From Silene noctiflora (lineage: Eukaryota; Streptophyta; Magnoliopsida; Caryophyllales; Caryophyllaceae), in the NCBI GenBank assembly GCA_009801015.1, contig VHZZ01026651.1, positions 1 to 21,297 on the forward strand: DNA of 21,297 bases, written 5' to 3'. Shown piece after piece: positions 8,800 through 20,040 of this stretch. A program made the translations under genes and the position numbers. Numbering within the stretch: position 1 is the first letter of the stretch; the number at the start of each line of letters is the position of its first letter. The notes beneath the pieces are model-generated. The model saw only the letters and a list, made by a program, of their open reading frames with translations. It was not told the DNA's origin and did not search any database.

Positions 8800-10443
8800 A
8801 TGGAGCCTCCTCAGGATGAAAACTTATCTAGTCCAGTTGTCGGTCTTAACTCAAATGAACAGAACATATGTTTTCCATTTTCACATGCCAAATTAAGCAA
8901 CCGAATCCCTCCAACATCAGCAACGAACCCATCAATAACATCGTCATCATCAAGAACTACGCTACCTGATTTCAAGCAATAAGTGAGGTTAAAGTATGTT
9001 AAGCTTGGCTACCATGTCCTCATCATCCATGGCATGTATTTGTTCCTTTCTCCTCTGGTCATTATAATGGCTACTCAACTCTCCACATTTTCATCTGAAG
9101 ACATGTATTTACTATTGGTGCATCTCCAATATAACCTCATCTCGGTCATTATATGCTCATCCTTAGTCGTGTTCTTGTCCACTGTCTACTTTATGACCCG
9201 CCCTCGACCTGTTTATCTTATCGACTTTGCATGCTACAAGCCTAATAAATCCCTCAAGTGTCCGAAATCTAAATTCATGAAGAAGTCCCAGAAATCAGGT
9301 GCATTTTCCAACCAAATTCTCGTATTTCAGAGGAAAATCATCGAGAGGTCCGGCCTTGGGGAGGATACTTATCTTCCGGAGGCCTTACACAATTCACCTC
9401 CAAATCCGTCTATGACTTGCGCTATAAAAGAAGTAAAAGATGCAATGTTTGGCGTTATTGACGACCTCTTGGCCAAAACTGAAGTGAAACCGGAAGAGAT
9501 TGGCATTTTGATTGTTAACTGTAGCGCGTTTAGCCCTACACCATCTCTCTCATCAATGATTGTGAACCATTATAAGCTTCGAGGGAGCATCCTGAGCTAC
9601 AACATAGGAGGGATGGGATGCAGTGCCGGTGTTGTTGCTATTGATCTCGCTAAACAACTCCTACAAGTTCACCCGTACTCGTATGCTTTAGTCTTAAGTA
9701 CAGAGAGCATCACTTTGAATTGGTATCTTGGCAAGGAACGTTCAATGCTTCTACCAAATTGCTTGTTTAGACTGGGAGCAGCCGCCATTCTCCTGTCTAA
9801 TAAACAATCCGATAGAAGACAATCCAAGTACCAATTGGTCCATACGATCCGGACCCACAAGGGCTCAGATGACAGGTGCTTCTCCTGCACTTTTCAGCAA
9901 GAAGATCAGAGTGGGATGCTCGGAGTTTCTCTCGCAAAAGAGTTGATGGCAGTTGCTGGTGACGCTCTAAAGACCAACATCACTACATTAGGGCCTCTCG
10001 TTCTTCCAATTTCCGAGCAATTGCTCTTCTTAGCCACATTGTTAGCTAAGAAACTCTTCAAGCTGAAAATCAAGTCTTACATTCCCGATTTCAAGTTAGC
10101 ATTTGAGCTTTTTTGTATTCACGATGGGGGAAGAGCCGTGCTTGATGAGATGGAAAAGAATCTACAACTCAGCCATTGGCACATGGAACCATCAAGAATG
10201 ACCCTCTATCGATTTGGAAACACTTCAAGTAGCTCCCTTTGGTACGAGTTAGCTTACTCGGAGGCCAAGGGAAGAATGTCGAAGGGAGACCGGGTTTGGC
10301 AGATTGCGTTTGGGTCTGGGTTTAAATGTAACAGTGCGGTATGGAAGGCTTTAAGAACTATTGACCCAAGTAAGGAGAAGAATCCATGGATGAATAAGAT
10401 CCATAAGTTTCCAGTCGATGTTCCGAAGGCATCTCCAGTTTGA
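8800..10443 (+). pseudogene. KCS: 3-ketoacyl-CoA synthase, KCS2/KCS20/KCS11 type, with premature stop at codon 61
   Basis: A single-exon frame from ATG 8800 runs 60 codons to an in-frame TAA (8980-8982), then 486 more codons to TGA at 10441-10443. The two halves are continuous in the family: LPDFKQ-stop-VRLKYVKLGYH replaces the usual LPDFKQSVKLKYVKLGYH, and full length would be near the normal 510-550 aa. KCS enzymes condense malonyl-CoA with acyl-CoA in ER very-long-chain fatty acid elongation for waxes, suberin and sphingolipids.

Counting from the codon after the stop: two N-terminal membrane segments (about 10-33 and 50-70); catalytic Cys213 (GGMGCSAG), His380 (FCIH) and Asn413 (RFGNTSSSS). 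Near the catalytic His, the family's EHFCIHAGG reads ELFCIHDGG, changing a conserved His to Leu and an Ala to Asp. The rest is well preserved. It is either a recent pseudogene, a stop polymorphism, or a gene restarting at ATG 9034, which would lose the conserved cytosolic N-terminus. The codon following the stop is GTG, not a normal plant start. Confidence 0.85.
8980..8982 (+). other. In-frame nonsense codon (TAA) in the KCS frame
   Basis: The TAA occupies the place of a conserved Ser in the FKQSVKLKY motif. A TCA serine codon becomes TAA by one C-to-A change. Both sides of the stop continue in the same frame with recognisable KCS sequence, so there is no frameshift. No credible GT-AG intron that removes only the stop and keeps the motif is visible. 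Confidence 0.85.
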
Positions 10444-11643
10444 GACCAGTTTGTTCATTACGAGTGTCCATTCTAGATTGGTTATAATTCACGCATATTT
10501 CTATCTCAGAAAGTTTAAATAACGATGTAGTGAAAGTCGTGCAAAACAATCGTGTAAGACAATTTTACATAAACATATCGAGAATTATGCAAGGCAAGGA
10601 ACATGTTTTTTTTTTATCCTAGATACATGCCATGTCCATCAACATTTCAACACATAAATTTTCAGAAAGTCCTAGCATGTATTTTCCATAACAGGAGCAT
10701 GAGTTATTACGATTTACGACCATTCAACTAATTGGGAAACTGTAACCAATTATTAATATTATTGACGATAATTAAAAGAAAGGACAGATTCATAACTACT
10801 CCAAGATCACAAAATAAGTACATGGAAAAGTAAACAAAGTCGTGAAAACGGTTTTACACTAAAGTTTATAGGGATTACTAAATAACGGTAAAACCATTTT
10901 TACTAAAGACTTGCATTCTCACTTAAAATATGGGTAAAAATATTAAATAACAAATTCAAAAAAACTTATAAGGGTATGTAAATAAAATGTAAAGAGGCTT
11001 CAGGTGTACACCCGCTTTACACAAGAATTAGTGATGGAAAACATCCTATTTTCTTCCTGCAGTTTTAAACTATTCTATTTAACTACTCCATTTAGACCAC
11101 AATATACTCACTTTTAAAAGAAAAACTACGTAATTTGATAATCCAATGAGTCGGTTTTATGACAAAACAGCGAAGGTGTGTTTTATATCATTGCATGTCA
11201 TATTAGGGTGGGGGCTAGTGGCTGTCGCATGAGGGTGATCGGAGGATGGAGGTAGTCGGGTACAGGAGTGAGAAGAGAAATGAAAGAAGTGAAAAATAAA
11301 GAATGACAGTGACCGAAGATGAATGCGAGTAAAATTGGCAACTTCACCCAACAGAAACATTACCAATTCATGCTCCAAAGAACATTAGTCAATCCATACA
11401 TAATGCATGGAGAACCATCTCGAGTCTCGACCACTCACTTAACAGTCGACCAACATCATAATCCAACAAAACGACGCCACTTCACTATCTTAGTGAAGAT
11501 ATTGACCATAAAAACGCTTCATTTGGAACAATGGGAGTAGGCATCGTACAGAACACAAGTATACTATATGTGATTTGGAAGGATTACAAAAGCGGCATCA
11601 GAACGGAGAAGCAAAGGGTTAAAGAAAATGGGTACTGACAATA
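10444..11643. other. Intergenic space between the convergent KCS and STRAP genes
   Basis: This 1.2-kb AT-rich stretch should hold both 3' untranslated regions. I see no gene. A perfect 8-bp hairpin, CTTCACTA with a TCT loop and TAGTGAAG (11480-11498), lies on the STRAP side. CTACTCCCATTGTTCC on the minus strand (about 11523-11538) resembles one end of a Stowaway MITE, but no partner end was found. A run of T residues lies near 10605-10615. Confidence 0.5.
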
Positions 11644-14600
11644 TTATTTATCTTGATCATTTGTTGCTTCTTCCTTGGCCTTACCCTCATCAACAATGTG
11701 GAAGCCTTCCAACTTCTGTGAAACTTGTTCCACACTGCCAATTTTACCCTTGTCACTAGAACCGGTATTAGAAGCAATACCCTCATTATCTTCGGGGGTT
11801 AAAGGGCCAGTCTGCCATATTCTAATGGTTCCATCTTCAGAACCAGAGGCATATGATTCACCCCCTGGCGAGAAGCGCACACAGTGTACTGGACCATGGT
11901 GACCCTTGTTGCACGCTGCATTGCATTAACAATTATATACGGAGTATTAGAAGTTAAGAACCCATCTGAAAACAGCATGATCTACTACATATGAACATCT
12001 CATGAGGCTCGCCTCTGTTATTTTAAATCAATAAACAGCCAAGTACAATTCGTACAAATATTAAGAAAAATAGAGATTTCATAATTAACATAGAACCAGA
12101 CCATGTGGACATGAAGAAACTGACCCGGAAAGAACCCAAATCGGGCCCAAACGTGAATTGACCCACCTTGGAATAACCTACAATCACTAATGTGAAACAA
12201 GACCTTAATAGCCGATCTGAGCTATACCTTGAGATGGCAATTGAGTAAGAAACTAGACCAAAACCGATATGATCCAGAGGGTAAAGTCCAACCAAAACCA
12301 ACTTTTTGAAACCTGTGCCCGATTTAATATTTACAAGCTTGTTACTAGAAAAACCTAAACCAATTACCAATCAATTACATGCCCAAACTCAATTGATTCA
12401 AATTTCATGATTCCTAGACTTTGTTAGACTTTTGAAATTCATTTTGGTCATATAGAATATGAGTTGCCGAGTTTTGTTTATTATAGGGTTTGGATTTGGA
12501 ATAGTTATCCAATAAGAAATTGGATTGGTCTAGATCATACTAAACCCACCGCCATCCCTAGCTAATTAGCTATACCCAATAACTAGACCGGGCAAACGTG
12601 TCATTCAGTTCAATTGCCACTTCGATTTCGAGCGGGTTTATTTCAGTTGGCCATTTTAATCGGTTTGTACTATTTTGAGTCTAGAACAAATCGAGACCGA
12701 TCAATATCAGATTATCTAATCAAGTATGTTTCGAGTCATAATTTTCTTGAGCCGGGGGTAAAAAAAAGTTGGCTTATTATTTCTTATACTTTTCAATTTG
12801 AACGTAAATATTCAAAGTATACTATTAATAAATAAAGGATCAATGCAAAAAAATCCCGAAGTGAGTATATTTATGAGTAAATAAATATTTTAGATTCAGG
12901 TCAATCGGTTTCATTATTATCGGTCCAGACTTCAGATGTATTCAAGACTTCACGTTCGGGCATCATTCGGGCATATTAAATTCAGTTTGATTTTGTTCGA
13001 TTGGATTGAATTGGGTTTCGGGTACTATTCATTCAGATTACCAATATCAGGTGTTCGGTCGATATGAAAAATAGAAGTGAAACTACTATTCCCTCGATGA
13101 AAAAATTAGCATCTTTATTTGTTTATACTTAGATACCTATACAAGATACTGCTACTAAGTCCACCACTCAAACCCTTACTATTTCTCTTCCCTATCCCTT
13201 CACTTGCACACCCCAGGCAGGAGACAACCTTCCCCACCCTCACCCATAAAGTCTTCGCAACACCACCACCCTACCACTCCACCCACACCACCAATAGAAG
13301 CTCACATGATCCATAAATCTGACCACCTCTGTCTTTGAATATTGTTTCCTCCAGCGTCCAGACCTCCATACAACCCAATAACGCTGCAAGTCCAGCACTG
13401 CCCTTCCCTCCGCCCAACCCAAAATAGGCCTAGGCTAGGGATTGTCTGAGATGGAGAGAAGATAATGGGAGGTTGGTGTTTGGTCCCCATAGAGGGAGTG
13501 TTGGGGCTGATGAGAGGGAGGACCAAATGGAGGAGGAGGCACGCTATGGTGAGAGTATAGAGTACAAGAGGTTGAGTGTGTTGAGGAGAGAAAAAGCGGT
13601 GGGGATTAAGTTGAGTGTGGAAATAACTTGCCCATAAAAGAAGAGAACAAGTAAGAATATTGGGATACCCAAAAAGGAAAATAACAAGACAATCAAGGGA
13701 CAGAGGGAGGACTCTCTACAGAAACAATATCACATAATTCCCATGTATAAATGTACTCCATATTACTTTAAAAAGCAATTAAAAATGGATACATATGCAG
13801 TTAATAAGGATAACAAGCTTCAAACATGGACACACCTGTCTCTTCACCAGTATGGAAATCAAAGACTCGGACCCACATATCTTCTCCTCCAGCAACAAAT
13901 TTGTTACCATATTTTGGCTCTAATGAGGCGGATTCCATGGTGCATTTCATTTCATAGCTCTTCACCAATCCAAAGCTGCAGAATGAGATGGTCTTCAGTT
14001 TACAAAATCCAGGATTGAGAAATATCCATATACAATTAGAGAAAAATTGTAAGACGATACATACTAAGTATAACAAAACACTTACTAGTTGGCATCCCAA
14101 AACTTCACACTAGTACCGTCACAGGTTGTGATATAGCGGCCATCTTGGCTCACCTCAGCACTAGTGACTGATGACGCAGTGTCAAGGGTTCGGACTATCT
14201 GCCCAGTTCTGACGTCCCATAATCTGCAAATTACCAAGGACAAGAAGTTCTCTACCTTAAGTGATTGTTAAAATAATTTAGCAGTAAAAAAAATAAAGCT
14301 GTGAAGTACAAAGGCAATTTTGGCTTGTTGGAAGTAAATGATTAACTCTTAAACATGACACTGCACGTAGACAATAAATGAACTGGTACAAAAGTCCAAG
14401 AACTCATGATCCAACAACAAAATCACCTTAGTGCCTCAAACGTTACGGTCTATCACAAGATACGGAAGGGCCGGATGTATGCAACCCCTTTAAATCTTTG
14501 AAACATAAGCGAGGCTTTTTATTTCTTGTATGACCCCTAATGAAAATAGCGTCAAGAAAAGGAGCCCATGTGATACAATCTTCAAGGTCTCAGCCACGTC

Positions 14601-17600
14601 AGCGTATGACTGAACAACACTGAGCCCAAACCAACGTTACTAAATGGTCCATTTTAAATTATTATTGTACTATTCCCTTCTTCTAAACCTGTTCCCCTCT
14701 TACTCATCCTGGATATCATTACCTTCTATCTTTTTGTTATATTTCACAATTTATCTGGCCAGAATTAATTTGCGCCATCTTGATCCAACAAGGAAAATCA
14801 ATGCCTTCTACAGCCCAATACTTTCCAATCTCCATCATCACAGCATCTAATACCAAGTAATCTAAGAAGACTTCAATATAAATCAACTATCGTAAGAAGG
14901 CAACCCAACAAACCAGAAACAGAATTGAACCGATTACTCATTGAGAATACTTGATATTCACCATCTCCAGATATATGATCGATTACTCACAATGATGGCC
15001 ATCACAATGGCCAAACAGATCATTAATCATAACCTTAACCGTGTAAGCTACTAAAGTACACGGGTGGGAAAATCCCTGGCATGTGACATCTAGTCTCCTA
15101 AACTCTGGAAGACCAATTGAACTGTTTAACATAGATTTGATCAAATATTCAAATAGCTTTGAAATACTAATTTGAATCGAGGGAATGATCTTAGTCATAT
15201 GTGTATCCATTGACCAAACTCCGTTGCTAAATATAAATCTGCCTTAACTCTGATTCGAAGTGTCCATATGATGCGTCAAGTTGTCATCTGAGTATACAAG
15301 CACTCATGACCACGTGTCTAGTAACACATATTTTCTATCCTCTTCATGACCCAAGATTAGGCTACGATGTTCTGAACTCTTAATAACATACCAAGTTTAC
15401 ACTTTTCAAGGCTTTCAGGATAAAGATCACTAAAGAAAAAATAAACAATCAAATGTTCCACTGCTTACAAATAGAAAAAAAAAATTGGCCAGTCTACTAT
15501 CAAGAGCACTACCAAAATCAACATCACAAACACAGATGATAAAGCACAACCAAGCGAAGCATACCTAACTCCACCCATGTCAGTGCAAGAACTCAAAATC
15601 GTCTGGTCGCTATGAAGCCATGCTAAAGTTCTCACAGAGCCTGGAGACTTGTCAACTTCTCTGGGAGGTGCATCTGGACGATTCATATCATAAATGCGCA
15701 AAACTTTTTCCATCCCACCAGTTAAAAGAAGGTGAGTGTCCTGTTTTAATACGAAGAATTACATAATTGAAATGCTCAGCCAAATATTTAAAAAAAATAG
15801 ACATTGTGATGGTTACCTAATTTTTTTTCTCGTCTTATAATCAAAAACAAAAACTGCACTAAAAGTAGGAGCATATCCACACAGACACATTTCAGCGGGG
15901 ATAAAACATACTAGATATCAGTACCTGAAAGTTGTGTGGAAAGGAAACAAATACTTTTTATACAATGTACAAAGACAAAAAAGTCCCCAATCCTCATAGT
16001 AATAACCAAGAGGTTATGCTTATGATCAGCAACTTTAGTGGCAAAATGTGACCCAACACAGATACCAAAAACACTAAATAACTCGTCGCAAGTATGAGAT
16101 CCGAGTTACTATGGCTGGCATGTCGTTATTTTTGTTGGATAGTACTCCTAACTTTAGTTACCTCTGAAAATATTACAGTAATAAAGGATAGCCTTTATAA
16201 AGTATACCAATATCCTCTCTGTTCTCCCATTCACTGATTTTTTTCATAGATTAGTAACAGGCTCCGTCCACTACCCCTACCCAAGCTGAATAAACGATTC
16301 GAATACCCTAAATAGCTTTCACTATCGTTGTTGACAAGAAGTAAATTGATGATTTACCTCTGAAAAAGCACATGATCGAACAATGTGCTTGTGGTCAAAG
16401 GAATGTTTCACATCTCCAGTTATGGCATCCCACACTTTCCTGTATTTTGATCAAAACATAGCACATTAAGCATTTGTATTCACCATATAAAAATATAGAG
16501 AGAATGGGAAGTTCGATAAGATATATGTACTTTTGCAAAAGGTGGTCTTGCAGTGCCTACTTAAAAATGATTATCATAGCTTATTGTAACTTTTAATAAG
16601 AAAGGTTTGATTCAGCCTTCTGCCTTTCTCCATAAAACATTGTACACCAGACATTTTCTATCTCACAAGACAGGTAAGGAGCCACAGACCAGGTTCTATC
16701 AGTGACAAGAATGTGACACAGTCACCAAACTAACCAAAGTTGAAGCCTTGATGACCTCAAACATATCAGAGGCAATGAATTGAAAGTAGCAGACTGGTCC
16801 ATTTCCCCTTAAATTCTCTCTAGCCAGGACAGATCCTACATTACTACTTTACTACATAAATAACTATACTTCTCTATGTACATATGGTTACAGATGACGC
16901 GGGCATGTAAGTACTTTAATGACATCAAATAGACGCAGTGTTTCACCTTAATCCAAACATGGATCGCAAAGAAATAATAGAATTGCAACGAGATGTCAAC
17001 ATCACACGGCTAATATGTTCTCAATCAATCATATATTCATAACCATATCTAGTCAGGGAATATAGAGGGTCAAGTTTGTTTAAAGCTTGGTTGGAAAGAA
17101 TCCATTTACATCATGTTCGTTCAGAAAACGCAATCAGTATTATGTAAGAAGACATGAATGTTAATAGTCAACTTGGAAAAAGGATTTAGACCAACTACCA
17201 AAGCATGTCAGCCTCATTCCACTCAAAAGTATTATGCAAAGAGAATTTGTACATATCTAGTTTCCATGACAAATTTGACGGCATGCGTTCATTACTCCAT
17301 TATACGGAAAGACCAAACTGAGCAGCAATGACCATTAGAAACTATGTACGTGGATAAACTACCTCACAAGCACAAAAAGATTATCATTATTATCCGGCAC
17401 TTCTGACCATTGATATCAAAACTATCATCTTGATAATTGAGGTTTCCCAAGTATATCAACCAACAACTTGACTAATATTTCAACAATACCGTCCGAATTT
17501 CAATACTGCTGACATCACTTTTACTGAATTATCTTACAACGAACTATTTGGTGGCAACTGGCAAGGGGGATGGAGTTAACAAAATGTCCAAAGGCTAGAC

Positions 17601-19481
17601 ATAGGATTGTGTAAGCCAATAACTAATAAATAGAATACCATTTAGTAAAAGAACAAGCGTGAAATATAGGACTTATCAATACCTAAACATGCAGAACTTC
17701 AAGACAGTGACAGGGAAGTAGAAGCATGTTGAAAAATCAAGAGACAGATAACTACTCCTTTATGCTTACATTTATGACAAGACGGGTCTTGTAATTTATG
17801 GCACAACTACAAGCCCTAGGTTCCTTATGTAAGCATAGATTACAGGAAATCTCTACAAGGAACCTTTAACTAGGCAAATCAGATGCAGTTTGCTTAAACA
17901 TAAATATTTAAATACCAAATTAGATCTATAAATTACAATCAGCAACCAATATATAGCATTGTGTTATAACTAATTTTGTGACTTAATCCAGCAATTGGGT
18001 GCCATGGGACTCATCTTAGTTATTGTACACTAAATGCAGACGGTAAGGCCTCCAAACGTGGTTGCAGTAATCTTGAAAACCTTGATAAATCAGTCTTAGA
18101 GCGATTTAGCGACCCAAAGTTAAACTTAATATAAGCGGAAATGAAAAGAGTGCAATTTATACAAAAAGAATAGTAACATACGCAGAGAAGTCAGCAGATG
18201 CTGTTGCTGCAATTAAAGCATTTGTGTCTAAGCAGCAACTCCACACTGCACCTTTATGGCCCTGAAATGTTCCAATCCAATCTCCAGTTTCCCCGTTTCT
18301 TAGCATCGGGCTAGAATCTACATTAATATCAACAGCTAAGTAACACAAATAATGCACACAAAGTGAAAATGTCAGAAGATTATCACGCCAAAAGCATTAA
18401 AACCATAGTACAGGTACAGCTCCTACACAATCTCATGCTAATTGGATTATCACAAATTCTAGAATAAGACGGTTTCACACTCTGAGACGGTCCATTTCTA
18501 GAAAAGATAATTCATTTATTGCTATCAATAAAAGTGATTTGTACACAAATGAACCAGTCTTACAGCGTGAGATAGCCTCACACAATAATTACTGTTGGAT
18601 TATATATGTTGAATGTAATCCCAATTCAATTTATTGAGATCTCCATGCAATTGATTTCATGATCATTATGTTACATAATATTATTAAGTAACATCATGGT
18701 TCCCGGATTCGCTATGAATACGCCCTTACTGATTGGTGATTCACTCTTATAGAATGTGTGCCACACGTATTTACAGTAAGTGACAAGATAGAATTCGCTC
18801 TTTAATAATTCGCAATTCGTAGGGTAACCAGCAAATCCGATAACCTTGCCTAATATCATGCAAATACCATTACACCATTCGATACAACCCACAAAAAAAC
18901 TCTCCTCCTCGCAACTCTTCTCTATCCCTCACATTCCACAATTCCACCTAATTGCTTGTAAGCTGGATTTCACTACACTGTAATACTAACTACGGTAATC
19001 CAACACGAATCTCTAGATAAATCGGGCACCTCTTCCATCAAAGACAAAAACCCAAATAAGACCGTTATGTGCATACAATAGACTCCATGTCCCCAAATTC
19101 ATAAATAAACACCTAATATAACAATGTAATCACTACACACTACAAAACACATATTTCACCATGAATATTCAACCGAACTACATAAGAGGATGCCCGAGTT
19201 ATTAAATTGATCAATGCAGCCAAAATCTATTGCCCTTCAACACAAAACAAGAAGCATACATCAACAACTCAAGCTCAATCCTTAATCACATAACATAGGC
19301 ATGATCACACACATTACTATACAATTAACGAATCGAATTAATTAAAATAAAAGACAAAAATACCCTTGCTAGCACTAATGAGGAAGAACCCATCAGGAGT
19401 AACTGGACTGTAGAAAAGATCAACCACTGGACGAGAATGCCCATGGCATACTAATGGCACTGTTACCCTTTTCTTCTCCAT
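11644..19481 (-). CDS. STRAP: WD40-repeat protein, STRAP/UNRIP family
   Basis: Seven exons on the minus strand join in frame: 19481-19364, 18317-18182, 16439-16358, 15740-15565, 14223-14086, 13975-13836 and 11915-11644. All introns are GT-AG, giving 353 aa plus stop. The protein starts [20 protein letters not shown] and is a seven-bladed WD40 propeller. Visible repeat marks include [12 protein letters not shown] (59-70), KVWDAITG (86-93), [19 protein letters not shown] (168-178), [17 protein letters not shown] and [13 protein letters not shown] (288-300). A charged, likely disordered tail follows (about 301-353).

It matches plant serine/threonine-kinase receptor-associated protein homologues such as Arabidopsis At3g15610. 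In animals, STRAP/UNRIP binds the TGF-beta receptor and the SMN complex. The plant role is less settled, so scaffold is the safe description. Every exon is intact. Introns are long (110 to 1920 bp) and carry several MITEs. Confidence 0.95.
11916..13085 (-). other. Intron 6 of the STRAP gene, distal part
   Basis: Noncoding. About 12120-12320 and 12590-13060 are full of degenerate CGGTT/GGTTCGG/CCGAAC-like words (for example TCGGTTTCATTATTATCGGT near 12905). This is the texture of a decayed repeat, but I could not define unit boundaries. ATACGGAGTATT near 11937 resembles a fragment of a Stowaway end. Confidence 0.4.
13086..13712. repeat. Probable large degenerate fold-back MITE in STRAP intron 6
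   Basis: The plus strand is pyrimidine-rich from about 13140 to 13420 and switches abruptly to purine-rich from about 13435 to 13615, with palindromic AGGCCTAGG words at the switch (13426-13434). The right end, read inverted (CTCCCTCTGTCCCTTGATTG), looks like a Stowaway terminus. The left end (TATTCCCTCGATGAAAAAAT) is a poor match. This fits an old fold-back element of about 0.6 kb. The exact ends and the TA duplication are not established. Confidence 0.45.
14224..15564 (-). other. Intron 4 of the STRAP gene (1341 bp)
   Basis: Noncoding, AT-rich, with GT-AG ends. Open frames inside it (for example 14644-14850) have no family resemblance and no splice context. I see no paired terminal repeats. 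Confidence 0.7.
15741..16357 (-). other. Intron 3 of the STRAP gene (617 bp)
   Basis: GT-AG intron, AT-rich, with no repeat, gene or structured element that I can support. Confidence 0.7.
16440..18181 (-). other. Intron 2 of the STRAP gene (1742 bp)
   Basis: Noncoding. The one structured feature seen is the small fold-back at 17761-17837, listed separately. The remainder has no long open frame and no recognisable repeat. Confidence 0.7.
17761..17837. repeat. 77-bp fold-back element with nested inverted repeats
   Basis: TATGCTTACAT (17761-17771) is repeated exactly, inverted, at 17827-17837. Inside lies a second perfect inverted repeat, ACAAGAC (17777-17783) with GTCTTGT (17786-17792). A perfect 11-bp terminal repeat in a unit this small suggests a mini fold-back transposon remnant in STRAP intron 2. 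No target-site duplication is evident. Confidence 0.6.
18466..18583. mobile_element. MITE with long imperfect terminal repeats, STRAP intron 1
   Basis: The left arm (about 18467-18497, GACGGTTTCACACTCTGAGA then CGGTCCATT) pairs over about 30 bases with the inverted right arm (about 18547-18583, GAGGCTATCTCACGCTGTAA then GACTGGTTCATT), with several mismatches and a short offset. The GACGGT-type motifs relate it loosely to the elements at 2795, 6265 and 6731. Target-site duplication is not clear. Confidence 0.6.
18698..18845. mobile_element. 148-bp MITE, copy 2, in STRAP intron 1
   Basis: Same length and orientation as the copy at 6748-6895, with about 29 substitutions and no gap by my alignment. 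Terminal repeats are GGTTCCCGGATTCGCT and, inverted, GGTTATCGGATTTGCT (13 of 16). Relative to transcription it is in the opposite sense from copy 1, because STRAP is on the minus strand. It has no coding capacity. Confidence 0.82.
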
Positions 19482-20040
19482 ATTTTTTCACTGCTATTTT
19501 ATACAAAAAAAACTACTTGAAAATTCAGTAAAAAAAACCAGGTAAATAATCAACAAAAAAACCAAGAAAAATCTTCTCTTTTTCAGTAATTTTACAAACC
19601 CTAGACAATTTTACAAGATTAGGGGAAAAAAACAATTTTTTTGTAAGATTGTTATAAGATCAAAAGGGGTTAGAGATTTAGGGAAATGTATGATCAATTT
19701 GTAAACAACAAAAAAAAATAGATTCGAGGATAAATTTGGGGTTCTAGTACCAAAATTAAACTTGAAAAATTGTTTATAACCTTGACCCAATTAAAAAAGA
19801 TAAGATTTGAATCTAAAATGAGGATAAAAATGAAATATTTATGGGTTTTTTTTCAAAGGGAAAGAAGAAAACTGGGTAGAGACTAGAGAGATAGTGGGAT
19901 AGATGAAGCGTTGTAGAACAATGTGAGAATTTCCCCCTCTTTACAAACCCCAACCAAGGAAGGAAGAACTGTGGAAGAAGCTTCATGTTTGATTTTTATA
20001 AGGTAGCTTTCTAAGACAAGGGTATTTGGGTCAAAACATA
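19482..20040 (-). promoter_or_regulatory. STRAP leader and promoter region
   Basis: On the minus strand, TATAAAAATC (20000-19991) is a plausible TATA box. A transcript starting about 30 bases later would have a leader near 490 nt, rich in T/C and A runs, which might contain an unseen leader intron. No other factor site is called. The translation start at 19481 is fixed by homology of the [20 protein letters not shown] start. Confidence 0.35.

Noticed and set aside
8800..9000. An intron hiding the TAA in the KCS gene
   Set aside because: The sequence on both sides of the TAA is conserved protein-coding motif, so any intron removing it would also remove family-conserved residues.
9669..9946. 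Alternative-frame ORFs inside the KCS gene
   Set aside because: They overlap strongly conserved KCS sequence in other frames and have no domains.
8983..10443. KCS gene starting at 8983
   Set aside because: The codon at 8983 is GTG, not ATG. Family-like N-terminal sequence continues upstream across the TAA, so the true gene begins near 8800 and is interrupted.
12120..13060. Tandem repeat or satellite of CGGTT/GGTTCGG words
   Set aside because: No fixed period could be found; the words are too degenerate to call units.
13119..13526. Short ORFs on both strands in STRAP intron 6
   Set aside because: They follow the C/T- and G/A-rich bias of the fold-back region and lie within an intron of a well-supported gene.
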